A DNA stretch of 18,513 nucleotides, taken from assembly GCA_900544175.1 (NCBI GenBank), contig UQUN01000037.1, positions 1-18,513 of the forward strand, written 5' to 3'. This stretch comes from an uncultured Alistipes sp. GTDB lineage: Bacteria; Bacteroidota; Bacteroidia; Bacteroidales; UBA932. Made by a program: the position numbers and the translations under genes. Position 1 is the stretch's first letter, and each line of letters opens with the position of its first letter. Positions 8,224 to 15,489 of the stretch are shown piece after piece. Below the pieces are notes generated by a model. That model saw only the letters and a program-made list of their open reading frames with translations. It was not told the origin of the DNA and ran no database searches.

Positions 8224-8931
8224 TTAAAATCCGTATCTTTTCAAAAATTCCTCCGTCAATCCTCCTTCGGAAGTCTCTCCTGCACATCCTGCAACGATTC
8301 CGTCCCTGACGGAAGCATTGGCAGAAGCCTCACTTTGCAAGCCTGTTCCGAAGGACAGCATCCTCTCCACATACCGGGCCAGCATGTCCACCTCCACATT
8401 GACCGGAGATCCGACCCTGAGAAGGCTGAGCGTTGTGGAAGCCGCAGTATGCGGGATAAGGGAGACTGTAAGACCGTCCTCCCCAACCGAAGCTACTGTC
8501 AGACTCACCCCGTCAAGGGTCACAGAACCCTTGCGGGCGATATATTTCATTATCCCGCTCGGCACCTCCACTCTCATCAGCACAGCGATGCCCTCCCTGG
8601 TGAGAGCAACCACACGTCCGCAGGCATCCACATGCCCGGATACAATATGGCCTCCGAACCGTCCCCCGCAGAGCATGGCCCGCTCCAAGTTGACCCTTGA
8701 ACCGGCCGACAGACTGCCTAAAGAAGTCCTGCGGAGAGTCTCCGGCATAGCATCCGCAGTAAAATGCCCGCTATAGGGAGTCACCGTCAGACATACCCCG
8801 TTGACCGCGATACTGTCCCCGACCGCCGTACCTTCCAGCACATTGGACGCCTCTATGTCCAGCACCACACCGGAGCCGCCTCCGCGGATCGAGCGGACGG
8901 TCCCTATCTCCTCTATTATTCCCGTAAACAT
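8224..8931 (-). CDS. ribE: Riboflavin synthase alpha chain (RibE)
   Basis: This 235-residue enzyme dismutates two lumazine molecules into riboflavin and the ribityl pyrimidine, the last step of the pathway. It begins MFTGIIEEIG, the invariant N-terminus of the family, and contains two lumazine-binding repeats. Repeat one (about 1-95) has GDSIAVNGVCLTV; repeat two (about 96-190) has GGHIVSGHVD and GSVTLDGVSLTV. The ATG at 8931 is chosen over an in-frame start 51 bases upstream because it yields the canonical N-terminus, has AGGGA just before it, and leaves 4 bases after the ribD stop. The protein is about 35 residues longer than the usual ~200: a tail rich in Ala, Ser and Gly ends in LTEEFLKRYGF. 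Confidence 0.96.
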   Translation of the reverse strand: MFTGIIEEIGTVRSIRGGGSGVVLDIEASNVLEGTAVGDSIAVNGVCLTVTPYSGHFTADAMPETLRRTSLGSLSAGSRVNLERAMLCGGRFGGHIVSGHVDACGRVVALTREGIAVLMRVEVPSGIMKYIARKGSVTLDGVSLTVASVGEDGLTVSLIPHTAASTTLSLLRVGSPVNVEVDMLARYVERMLSFGTGLQSEASANASVRDGIVAGCAGETSEGGLTEEFLKRYGF

Positions 8932-8935
8932 TTCC

Positions 8936-10048
8936 CTATCTACTGTATTTACTTGAAAATCCATGAACAAGCACATCTTCACCGACCATTTTCACCGAAT
9001 CCGTCCGTATTCCGCAAGCCTCGGACATCTTCCCGAATCCAGCCCCACCCACAGGCCCTTTGGCCACACGACCTCCGACCATCTTCGGAGCCACGAAGAC
9101 AAAGAATTCATCCGCAAGACCGGCACGTACCAGACTCCAGTTAAGTTCTCCGCCGCCTTCCACGAGCACCGAATCGAGTCCCATCGCCCCGAGTTTTCCC
9201 AGCATATCGTCCAGATCCACCATACCGTCCGCGCCACATGAGCAAAGCAGAAACTCCACTCCGCAGGAACGCAGTCTGTCCAGTCTCTGATTATCAGCCG
9301 CATCCGTATGAGCCAATACAGTACGGAACTCACCGGCAGTCCGGGCTATCATGCAATCGGCCGGCATGGATGCAGTCGAGTCCACGATTATACGTACAGG
9401 CTGGCGCATACCTTCAATACGGCAGTTCAGCATCGGATCATCGGCCAGGACCGTACCGATACCGGCCACTATCCCCATATACCTACCGCGCAGCTCATGC
9501 ACCATCCGGCGGGAATCCTCTCCGCTGACCCATTTCGAATCCCCTGTTACAGAAGCAATACGCCCGTCCAAAGTCATGGCCCACTTGAGCACCACCCACG
9601 GATGTCGCGTAGTTATATACTTGATGAACACACGGTTGAGATGCCTGGACTCGTCCTCCATAAGCCCTGTTGTCACTTTTATGCCGTGCTCCCTGAGAAT
9701 TGCAGCCCCGTGACCGGCCACCAACGGATTGGGATCCGTCATCGCAATGACCGCCCGTGAAATACCCGCTGCGATGATAGCGTCCGTACATGGAGGCTGC
9801 TTGCCGTAATGGCAGCAGGGCTCGAGCGTAACGTACATTGTCGCGCCGGCTACTGATTCCGTACACGAGGCCAGCGCATCCCTCTCTGCATGCAGGCTGC
9901 CGTAGACATGATGCCAGCCCTCCGCTATGATCCGGCCTTCCCTGACTATCACCGCTCCCACCATAGGATTTGGGTCTACATGTCCCCTGCCGTTCTCTGC
10001 CAGAGCCAGTGCCCTTCGCATGAATCTTATATCATCATCACTCCACAT
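8936..10048 (-). CDS. ribD: Bifunctional riboflavin deaminase/reductase (RibD)
   Basis: This 370-residue enzyme performs the second and third steps of riboflavin synthesis: deamination of the pyrimidine ring, then NADPH-dependent reduction of the ribosyl side chain. The deaminase domain (about 1-145) has H53-A-E55 and PCCHxGxxPPC with C78 and C87, the zinc ligands and proton-shuttle glutamate. The reductase domain (about 150-365) has LKWAMTLDGRIA, GIGTVLADDP and VEGGGELN. The ATG at 10048 gives MWSDDDIRFMRRAL, aligning with family N-termini. An in-frame TTG at 10072 lies inside the terminator hairpin and is rejected. It is the first gene of the operon, preceded by the FMN riboswitch, and its stop is 4 bases from ribE. 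Confidence 0.96.
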   Translation of the reverse strand: MWSDDDIRFMRRALALAENGRGHVDPNPMVGAVIVREGRIIAEGWHHVYGSLHAERDALASCTESVAGATMYVTLEPCCHYGKQPPCTDAIIAAGISRAVIAMTDPNPLVAGHGAAILREHGIKVTTGLMEDESRHLNRVFIKYITTRHPWVVLKWAMTLDGRIASVTGDSKWVSGEDSRRMVHELRGRYMGIVAGIGTVLADDPMLNCRIEGMRQPVRIIVDSTASMPADCMIARTAGEFRTVLAHTDAADNQRLDRLRSCGVEFLLCSCGADGMVDLDDMLGKLGAMGLDSVLVEGGGELNWSLVRAGLADEFFVFVAPKMVGGRVAKGPVGGAGFGKMSEACGIRTDSVKMVGEDVLVHGFSSKYSR

Positions 10049-10083
10049 AAAACAAAAATGCCTGAATACCAAAAGTACTCAGG
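10049..10083 (-). terminator. Riboswitch-controlled intrinsic terminator before ribD
   Basis: On the minus strand, positions 10083-10061 form a near-perfect 23-base hairpin. The arms start CCTGA and end TCAGG; 8 Watson-Crick pairs plus 2 G-T wobbles leave a 3-base T loop. It is followed at once by CATTTTTGTTTT and then the ribD ATG. Stem plus T-run is the textbook intrinsic terminator, placed as the expression platform of the FMN riboswitch. Its 5' arm is shared with the proposed antiterminator at 10078-10087. Confidence 0.75.
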
Positions 10084-10137
10084 GCAGTCCGTTGTCGGCA
10101 ATCAGCGGTAACGGCCATTCTGCCGGTGCCGCTCAGC

Positions 10138-10256
10138 ACCTCTCTTCCATCCGGACTGTCACCGTCGGTATCGGAATTTCACCGATTCAGTCCCTGAGCA
10201 TCAGGGAGTCGCGGACTGTCACCGCCGGTAGGGAATCACACCCTGCCCTGAGAGAT
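10138..10256 (-). ncRNA. FMN riboswitch (RFN element) controlling the rib operon
   Basis: Read on the minus strand, this leader has the conserved RFN blocks in order: P1 strand CTCTC, the GGGCAGGGTG block, CCCTACCGGCGGTGACAGTC, a variable hairpin (TCCCTGA/TCAGGGA), GACTGAATCGGTG, ATACCGACGGTGACAGTC, then GGATGGAAGAGAG closing P1. It binds flavin mononucleotide and normally lowers rib gene expression when FMN is plentiful. It sits directly upstream of ribD with a terminator as its expression platform, which fits transcription attenuation. Recognition is by conserved sequence; FMN binding itself is established knowledge of the class. Confidence 0.96.
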
Positions 10257-10272
10257 ATTCTTGTTCAAGCGA

Positions 10273-10280
10273 CAAATATA
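10273..10280 (-). promoter_or_regulatory. Candidate -7 promoter element of the rib operon
   Basis: The minus strand reads TATATTTG, an exact match to the Bacteroidota sigma-ABfr -7 consensus TAnnTTTG. Transcription would start about 7 bases downstream, just ahead of the riboswitch P1 strand, which is the right place. No clear TTTG -33 element is visible at the expected spacing. Confidence 0.55.
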
Positions 10281-10309
10281 GAAAATTTTTATAAACTTTG
10301 TGCCCACTT

Positions 10310-11497
10310 ATGAGAGAAATACGACATATCATCATCACCGACCCGCACGACTGCTGCGGCTGCACCGCATGCACATCGGCATGTCCGAGAGGCAGCATCA
10401 TCATGAAGGAGAACTCTGAGGGTTTCCTGTATCCATCTGTGGACGGGAATACCTGTATCGAATGCGGACTCTGCGTCAAGGTATGCCCTGTCATCTCGCA
10501 AAGTCCCGTCCGCCGGCCTATCGAGGTCTATGCTGTAAAGCACCCTGACGGGGAAATCCGGGAAGGCAGTGCCTCAGGAGGGGCATTTCCTCTGCTGGCC
10601 TCCGCAATACTGGAAAAAGGAGGCATGATCTTCGGCTCACGATATGACAATAACCATGAAGCAGTGCACGACAGCGCCGCCACTCCAGCCGAAGCGGCAG
10701 CCTTCACAGGCTCCAAATATCTGCAGAGCCGGATGGAGGACTGCTACAACAGAGTAAGAACCGCCCTGCGCGAAGGACTCCCGGTCCTCTTCACCGGCAC
10801 CCCATGCCAGGTGGCAGGTCTCAACCATTTCCTCGTCTCAGGAGCCGGAAAAGTCCCGACCGAACGCCTTGTGACAGTCGACCTCATCTGTCACGGAGCC
10901 CCTTCTCCCGGAGTCTGGAGAAAATATCTTGCAGAGGAAATGGCCGCCATGGAAGCCCGCGGTTACAGTGCCGTTACTGTGGACGAAGTCCGTTTCAGGG
11001 ACAAAGAGAATGGCGAGGCCGGATGGAAAGGATACAATTTCAAGATATTCTTCAGCGCCACTGACCCTTCCGGAGCCGTCTGCCACCCGGTGCTGAGCGA
11101 AAAGGGCAAGGCAGGGAACCTCTTCATCCGCGGCTTCCTGTCCGACTTCTACTCCCGCCCGAGCTGCTACCGCTGTCCCGCCAGGGAATTCCGCAGCGGC
11201 AGCGACATCACCATCGGTGACTTCTGGGGCATCGGCGACCTCCGTCCCGACTTCGACGATGACCGTGGAGTCAGCGCAGTCCTCATCAACACTGAAAAAG
11301 GCCGGAGACTGTTCTCCAGCCTGTCCTGCGACAAACTGCAAATGACATACGGAGACGTCCTGCGCCGAAACCGATGTCTGGAGATATCCGTTGCCGAGAC
11401 GGAGAAACGGGAAGCATTCTTTCTGGCCTGTCAGGACTTGAGCAAAGGCTCAGCCGCCTCATGCGATATTCACGACACTGTCCGGAAGCTACTGTAA
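10310..11497 (+). CDS. Iron-sulfur FrhB-family oxidoreductase (F420 hydrogenase/dehydrogenase beta-subunit-like)
   Basis: This 395-residue protein is probably a cytoplasmic electron-transfer oxidoreductase. The N-terminus carries two ferredoxin-type 4Fe-4S clusters: C15/C18/C21/C25-P and C49/C52/C55/C59-P. The remainder is the FrhB/FdhB-like fold with GSASGGAF, FTGTPCQVAGL, DLICHGAPSPGVW, a further CYRCP pair and DITIGDFWGIGD. In Bacteroidota this family is common in or near polysaccharide clusters beside pyruvyl or glycosyl transferases, but none is present here, so its partner is unknown. F420 use is not expected in this phylum; flavin is more likely. The ATG at 10310 is preferred over the in-frame TTG at 10298. 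It is divergent from the rib operon. Confidence 0.85.
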   Translation: MREIRHIIITDPHDCCGCTACTSACPRGSIIMKENSEGFLYPSVDGNTCIECGLCVKVCPVISQSPVRRPIEVYAVKHPDGEIREGSASGGAFPLLASAILEKGGMIFGSRYDNNHEAVHDSAATPAEAAAFTGSKYLQSRMEDCYNRVRTALREGLPVLFTGTPCQVAGLNHFLVSGAGKVPTERLVTVDLICHGAPSPGVWRKYLAEEMAAMEARGYSAVTVDEVRFRDKENGEAGWKGYNFKIFFSATDPSGAVCHPVLSEKGKAGNLFIRGFLSDFYSRPSCYRCPAREFRSGSDITIGDFWGIGDLRPDFDDDRGVSAVLINTEKGRRLFSSLSCDKLQMTYGDVLRRNRCLEISVAETEKREAFFLACQDLSKGSAASCDIHDTVRKLL

Positions 11498-11501
11498 ATG
11501 G

Positions 11502-11541
11502 AGGGGGCTGTATCAAAGTATTCATCTTGACACAGCCCCCT
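11502..11541. terminator. GC-rich hairpin between convergent genes, probable bidirectional terminator
   Basis: AGGGGGCTGT (11502-11511) and ACAGCCCCCT (11532-11541) are perfect 10-base complements. After one mismatch, TCAA/TTGA add four more pairs around a 10-base loop. It starts 4 bases after one stop codon and faces a convergent gene, so termination on both strands is the likely role. Neither side has a long T-tract. Confidence 0.6.
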
Positions 11542-11569
11542 GCACCTCAATCAATCCTGTTAATCACAC

Positions 11570-12955
11570 CTACTCTATCAGTTTGAGTATAGTGACATCC
11601 TTCACCTGCTCATTGCCGGTATTGTCCTCTCCGACGGAACTTGTCACGAAATAATTAAGATTGGTGCTGTACTTGAACCATCTGTCACGTCCCTCGTTGT
11701 GCAGGTACACCACACTGTCTCCGTACTCAATACGCCAGATATAATATGCGTCGGAAGATGCGGGTTCGGTATCCATAAAGAAGAAATTCCCTTCAACCGA
11801 AGTTCCTCCCGCAGAGCCGATATAGTTCCCATTGGTATTGCCTGCAGCCTCGCTGTACAGCCAGTAATATCCTTCAGCATCCGCCACCGGTCCTATTGTG
11901 AATACGTAATCCATCACATCACCTACAACAGGGATACCGCCCAAGTCAGGATCATACTCAAATGTCACCGCGTCTATCTTCGATGATATGTGCTCCGATG
12001 CCACACGGTAGACGTAATCGGACTGCCTGTACGCTATCAGATACTTGTTGTCCGGAGATAACTGCTCGCCTTCGGATATTTCGACAAAATACGGATCCCT
12101 GATCACCTGACCTTCCCCGAGCGTCATCTCCACCTTGTACAAAGTCGCATCAGGATCATCCAGTTCGAAATTACCGTCACGGAAGACGAACTCATTGTTG
12201 TCGGTCACAACCTCCAGAGTCACACCGCTGTAAGAGCCGCGCATAACGGGAATGTACACATATCCGCCTCTTTCCAGAGGAGACAATCTGTCTATTGTTG
12301 TTGTGACACTGTTGGACACACCGTTGAAAACCACATCTCCGTCCACGGATCCGGCCACATTGACAGTTCCTGCCACAGGCTGCGCCACAGTGAATGTCAC
12401 CGACTGTATCTGGTCCTGAGGGAAATCTGCCGTGGCAAAATCAAACCTGATCACAGACACCGGCACGTCATAACTGACTGACACGGATGTCCCGCCGGTT
12501 TCAGGCACCTGCGCACAAGCCATCATAGGGATTATGACACCTGTGCTGTTGACTGTACTTATCGAGTCTTGAGTCTGCCGCGAACTGATCTCCAGGCTGA
12601 GATCCGCCAGTGTTCCACCGGCAAGCCCGTCTCCAGGATAAACTACGTACAGACGGTTGTCAGTCCCGGCACTCTCAGGTATTGTCGCCGTAAACACCCC
12701 GTCAGAAGACACTTCAGCTACCCTGACCACATCCGAGGCACAATCTGTGACATAAGCCACCACATCTCCTTCGCACCACACCAGGTGGGAGTAGTCTGAA
12801 TATTCATATTCAACACTGGTCTTTGTATCCGTCTCTTCAGGATAAACTGTTATGCTGCGCGTTTTCATGCCTTCTGACACCTCAGTAATCTGACATGCAG
12901 AGAAAAGAATGGCCGATACTGTGGCCGCTGCTGAAAGATAGATATTGCGTTTCAT
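11570..12955 (-). CDS. Fimbrillin-like surface lipoprotein
   Basis: This 461-residue protein has a lipoprotein signal: residues 1-20 are hydrophobic after MKRN, and the lipobox LFSAC gives the lipidated C21. The region just after it contains KTSVEYEYS and VWCEGDVVAYVT. This is the threonine/serine-rich 'TRT...W.EGD' pattern at the start of many Bacteroidota fimbrillin-A-clan adhesins. Residues about 25-280 look beta-rich and fimbrillin-like. The C-terminal ~180 residues, starting near YFVEISEGEQL, form a separate aromatic-rich part (YWLYSEAAGNTNGNY, WRIEYGDSVVYLH) that I cannot name. The ATG at 12955 is chosen over one 12 bases upstream because it gives a typical signal peptide. It follows the LRR lipoprotein by about 29 bases and is probably cotranscribed. 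Role: outer-membrane surface protein or adhesin, by inference. Confidence 0.7.
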   Translation of the reverse strand: MKRNIYLSAAATVSAILFSACQITEVSEGMKTRSITVYPEETDTKTSVEYEYSDYSHLVWCEGDVVAYVTDCASDVVRVAEVSSDGVFTATIPESAGTDNRLYVVYPGDGLAGGTLADLSLEISSRQTQDSISTVNSTGVIIPMMACAQVPETGGTSVSVSYDVPVSVIRFDFATADFPQDQIQSVTFTVAQPVAGTVNVAGSVDGDVVFNGVSNSVTTTIDRLSPLERGGYVYIPVMRGSYSGVTLEVVTDNNEFVFRDGNFELDDPDATLYKVEMTLGEGQVIRDPYFVEISEGEQLSPDNKYLIAYRQSDYVYRVASEHISSKIDAVTFEYDPDLGGIPVVGDVMDYVFTIGPVADAEGYYWLYSEAAGNTNGNYIGSAGGTSVEGNFFFMDTEPASSDAYYIWRIEYGDSVVYLHNEGRDRWFKYSTNLNYFVTSSVGEDNTGNEQVKDVTILKLIE

Positions 12956-12984
12956 GATGATTGTCATTGTTCAGTTAATAAATA

Positions 12985-14982
12985 TTACTCCCACGGATTG
13001 ATTTCAGCATCACCCCAATTGCCGGTATCCACATCGTCATAGTCCCTGGCGGGGGCCCTGTACACTGTGCATCCGTCATCCACCTGCAATTGGCTTGGAT
13101 TGGCATTCTCATTGATGTACAGCTCCTTCATACCGTTTTCATGGCAGAACACAGATGTAATCACGGCCATACTTGTTATATCCAGTGATTCTATCTGATT
13201 GATAGAGACATCCAACATGGCTACGTTCTTCAGGTAATTCAGGCTCAGCTGCGTGAATCTGTTCGAAGCCAGTGTCAGGGAATTGATATTGTCACATCCC
13301 CTCAAATCCACCTTGGTAAGCTGATTTCCACCAAGTCCTACAGAGACAAGCGTACCAGTGGCAGGGAAACGCACATCCGTAATCGCATTCGCACTTGCCT
13401 CTACCTCCGTAATTGAAGTGGCATCGCTCAGATCCAGTTCCGTCAGTTCATTGCTGGAACAGTTGAGCATATACAGCTGCGTACATCCGTCAAGGACAAG
13501 GGAGGTGATGTCATTCTGCTGCACATAGAGGTAGGCTATCGAAGATCCTGTCATATCCAGTTCTGTAAGAGCATTGTCGTAAATAGTCAACGATCTTATT
13601 ACCGTGTTGCAGTCCGACAAGTCTATAGACGTGAGCTGATTCTCATGCACGTCAATGTCGGTGAGGACGGCACAACCATCTATATTGACTGACGTGAGAG
13701 CGTTGTTGAATGCATTGATGGACGTCAGGTCCGCGCAGCCGGACAGATCCAGCGACCCGATCTTGTTGGACCAGCAGGTAAGACCGGTAAGTTTCTTGTT
13801 TCCTGAAAGGTCCAGGGATGTCAACTGGTTGGAAGCCACGTCCAAGGATGTGATCTCAGGATTCTGCGTAAGGTCCACTGACGTAAGAAGATTGCTGTAT
13901 AACTGGAAATTATAGAGCTTTGAGCTTGCTGTCACATCGACTGATGGAATCTGGTTGGCATAAGCTATGAGCTGCTGCAGTTCAGGACATCCGGACACAT
14001 TCAGACCGGCCAGCTGGCTCTCCGAGCAGTTCAGATACAGCATATTTGTTTTTCCGCTCAGATCAAGAGTAAAGCCCGACATGGGATTTCTGCGCGTAGT
14101 CACATTTATCAAAGCATCGTTATTGCTGAAATCCAGTTCCGAAATGGAATTGTACGCAATATTTATATCCTCAAGAGCCTCACAGTCCGAAATATCCAGC
14201 TCGGACACAGCTCCGTCCACTATATTCAAGGTTCTCAACGAAGAACAGCCCGTCAGGTCTACAGACTCCAGTATATATCCGGTCATGTCATTGGCCTTGA
14301 GCAATTCCAGCGAAGTACATCCGCCAAGGTTCAGATTGAGGATGAGGTTATGGTCGCAATACACTTCCTTAAGGGAAGTCATACCGCTCAGATCCAGATC
14401 CGGTCCTACAGAATTGTAGCTGAGAGTCAGCTTTTCGAGATTAGCAAGCTTCCTGATACCTTTAACCGATGTAATGACTGCCTCCTCGTCAGTACACGTT
14501 ATCTCCGTTATGGCCAGCATCTCCTCCTCGCTTAAGACATCATCTGAGTCAGTATCGAACTTACTCAGCAGAAATGCAAGAAAATCAGGATCGAATTCTT
14601 CTCCGTCCGGATCGTCCCCACCTCCTGCGTCAAGTGTCTGCGTTACCGTAACTGTCTCGCTTGCGCTTCCGGCGACAATAGTGAATGATGCCTGTCTCCC
14701 GGACTCGGTGTCATTGGCCATAGCTGTCAGTGTTATCACATTGTCTCCGGCCTCGCCGCCCTGAGGTGTTATGTCCAGCCACTCCACCGGCTCGTACTGG
14801 ATATACCACTGAACGCTGCTGCTGAAAGAGAAGTCCTTCGTTCCGGCCCCGGCCGGAAACTCGACAGCGGTACCGTCCTTGAGTGTGATCTGCGGTTCCA
14901 CTGTCTCTTTTTCCCTGCATGAAGTCATTATGAATACCGCACTGACGATAAACATAACGAGAATGGATAATTTATGTCTCAT
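12985..14982 (-). CDS. BACON/EF-hand/leucine-rich-repeat surface lipoprotein
   Basis: This 665-residue lipoprotein has its lipobox at MTSC with C22. Residues about 25-118 resemble a BACON domain (WYIQYEPVEWLDITPQGG, then VTVTQ). An acidic Gly/Asp linker (119-132) precedes an exact 12-residue EF-hand loop, D143-T-D-S-D-D-V-L-S-E-E-E154, with ligands at positions 1, 3, 5 and 12. Residues about 165-640 hold roughly 20 leucine-rich repeats, mostly 21 residues long, of the pattern LxxLxxxxNxLTxLDLSGC. Many end in Cys, like the cysteine ladder of internalin J. The C-terminus is acidic (GDAEINPWE). A cell-surface binding protein is likely; the ligand is unknown. A TAnnTTTG element lies about 32 bases upstream. 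Confidence 0.85.
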   Translation of the reverse strand: MRHKLSILVMFIVSAVFIMTSCREKETVEPQITLKDGTAVEFPAGAGTKDFSFSSSVQWYIQYEPVEWLDITPQGGEAGDNVITLTAMANDTESGRQASFTIVAGSASETVTVTQTLDAGGGDDPDGEEFDPDFLAFLLSKFDTDSDDVLSEEEMLAITEITCTDEEAVITSVKGIRKLANLEKLTLSYNSVGPDLDLSGMTSLKEVYCDHNLILNLNLGGCTSLELLKANDMTGYILESVDLTGCSSLRTLNIVDGAVSELDISDCEALEDINIAYNSISELDFSNNDALINVTTRRNPMSGFTLDLSGKTNMLYLNCSESQLAGLNVSGCPELQQLIAYANQIPSVDVTASSKLYNFQLYSNLLTSVDLTQNPEITSLDVASNQLTSLDLSGNKKLTGLTCWSNKIGSLDLSGCADLTSINAFNNALTSVNIDGCAVLTDIDVHENQLTSIDLSDCNTVIRSLTIYDNALTELDMTGSSIAYLYVQQNDITSLVLDGCTQLYMLNCSSNELTELDLSDATSITEVEASANAITDVRFPATGTLVSVGLGGNQLTKVDLRGCDNINSLTLASNRFTQLSLNYLKNVAMLDVSINQIESLDITSMAVITSVFCHENGMKELYINENANPSQLQVDDGCTVYRAPARDYDDVDTGNWGDAEINPWE

Positions 14983-15013
14983 ATTCGGTTAAAAATTAAA
15001 AAAACATCTACTG

Positions 15014-15021
15014 CAAATATA
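15014..15021 (-). promoter_or_regulatory. Candidate -7 promoter element of the lipoprotein pair
   Basis: The minus strand reads TATATTTG, an exact TAnnTTTG match, about 32 bases before the LRR gene start in the very A/T-rich spacer 14983-15078. It implies a short leader of about 25 bases. A -33 TTTG at the usual spacing is not evident. It suggests the two lipoproteins have their own promoter, separate from the regulator gene upstream. Confidence 0.5.
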
Positions 15022-15078
15022 CTCTGTGAAAAAAATTATAAGTCCCCGTTTTTTTCAAAATTTGTATAATTGATGTTT

Positions 15079-15471
15079 TTAAAACCGTCCTTTGGATTCT
15101 GTCCTGAACTTAGATGGCGGAACTCCAGTCTCTTTGATAAAATTGTTATAGAAGGTTGTCAGATTGCCGTATCCCACTTCATCCGCGACTTTCTTTATCG
15201 GAATCTCAGTGTCTGAAAGCAATTTTATACTTTCCTTTATCCGCATGGAATTGAGCCATGCGTTGAAGGAGACTCCAGCATAGGTGTTGACTGCTTTTGA
15301 AAGATAGCTTCTGTTGGTTCCCATACGGGCTGCCATATCCTCCACTGTAAGATTCTTCACCGCATACATCTTCTCCTTCTGCATAAATTCAGAAAGCCGC
15401 TCGAAAAGCTGCCTTATCCTCTCGTTCTCACCTCCTGCTCCATTCTGACTGACTGCCTCCAGACGCTCCAT
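15079..15471 (-). CDS. AraC-type DNA-binding domain, apparently the severed C-terminus of the TPR regulator
   Basis: This 130-residue protein carries the two helix-turn-helix motifs of AraC/XylS regulators, at about 41-62 (LTVEDMAARMG, then YLSKAV) and about 92-113 (IKKVADEVGYGNLTTFYNNF), then GVPPSKFR. It lacks any sensor domain. The codons directly upstream of its ATG (encoding KREKEL) are open and in the same frame as the TPR/membrane gene, from which only one TAG (15490-15492) divides them. In Bacteroidota such HTH domains are commonly fused to a periplasmic TPR region through one membrane helix. As a free protein it would bind DNA without membrane control. It lies 96 bases before the lipoprotein pair, the likely target (inference). 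Confidence 0.85.
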   Translation of the reverse strand: MERLEAVSQNGAGGENERIRQLFERLSEFMQKEKMYAVKNLTVEDMAARMGTNRSYLSKAVNTYAGVSFNAWLNSMRIKESIKLLSDTEIPIKKVADEVGYGNLTTFYNNFIKETGVPPSKFRTESKGRF

Positions 15472-15489
15472 CAGCTCTTTTTCCCGCTT

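Noticed and set aside
10049..10072. Upstream TTG start for ribD at 10072
   Set aside because: It falls inside the terminator hairpin and adds eight residues not found in the family; the ATG at 10048 is better.
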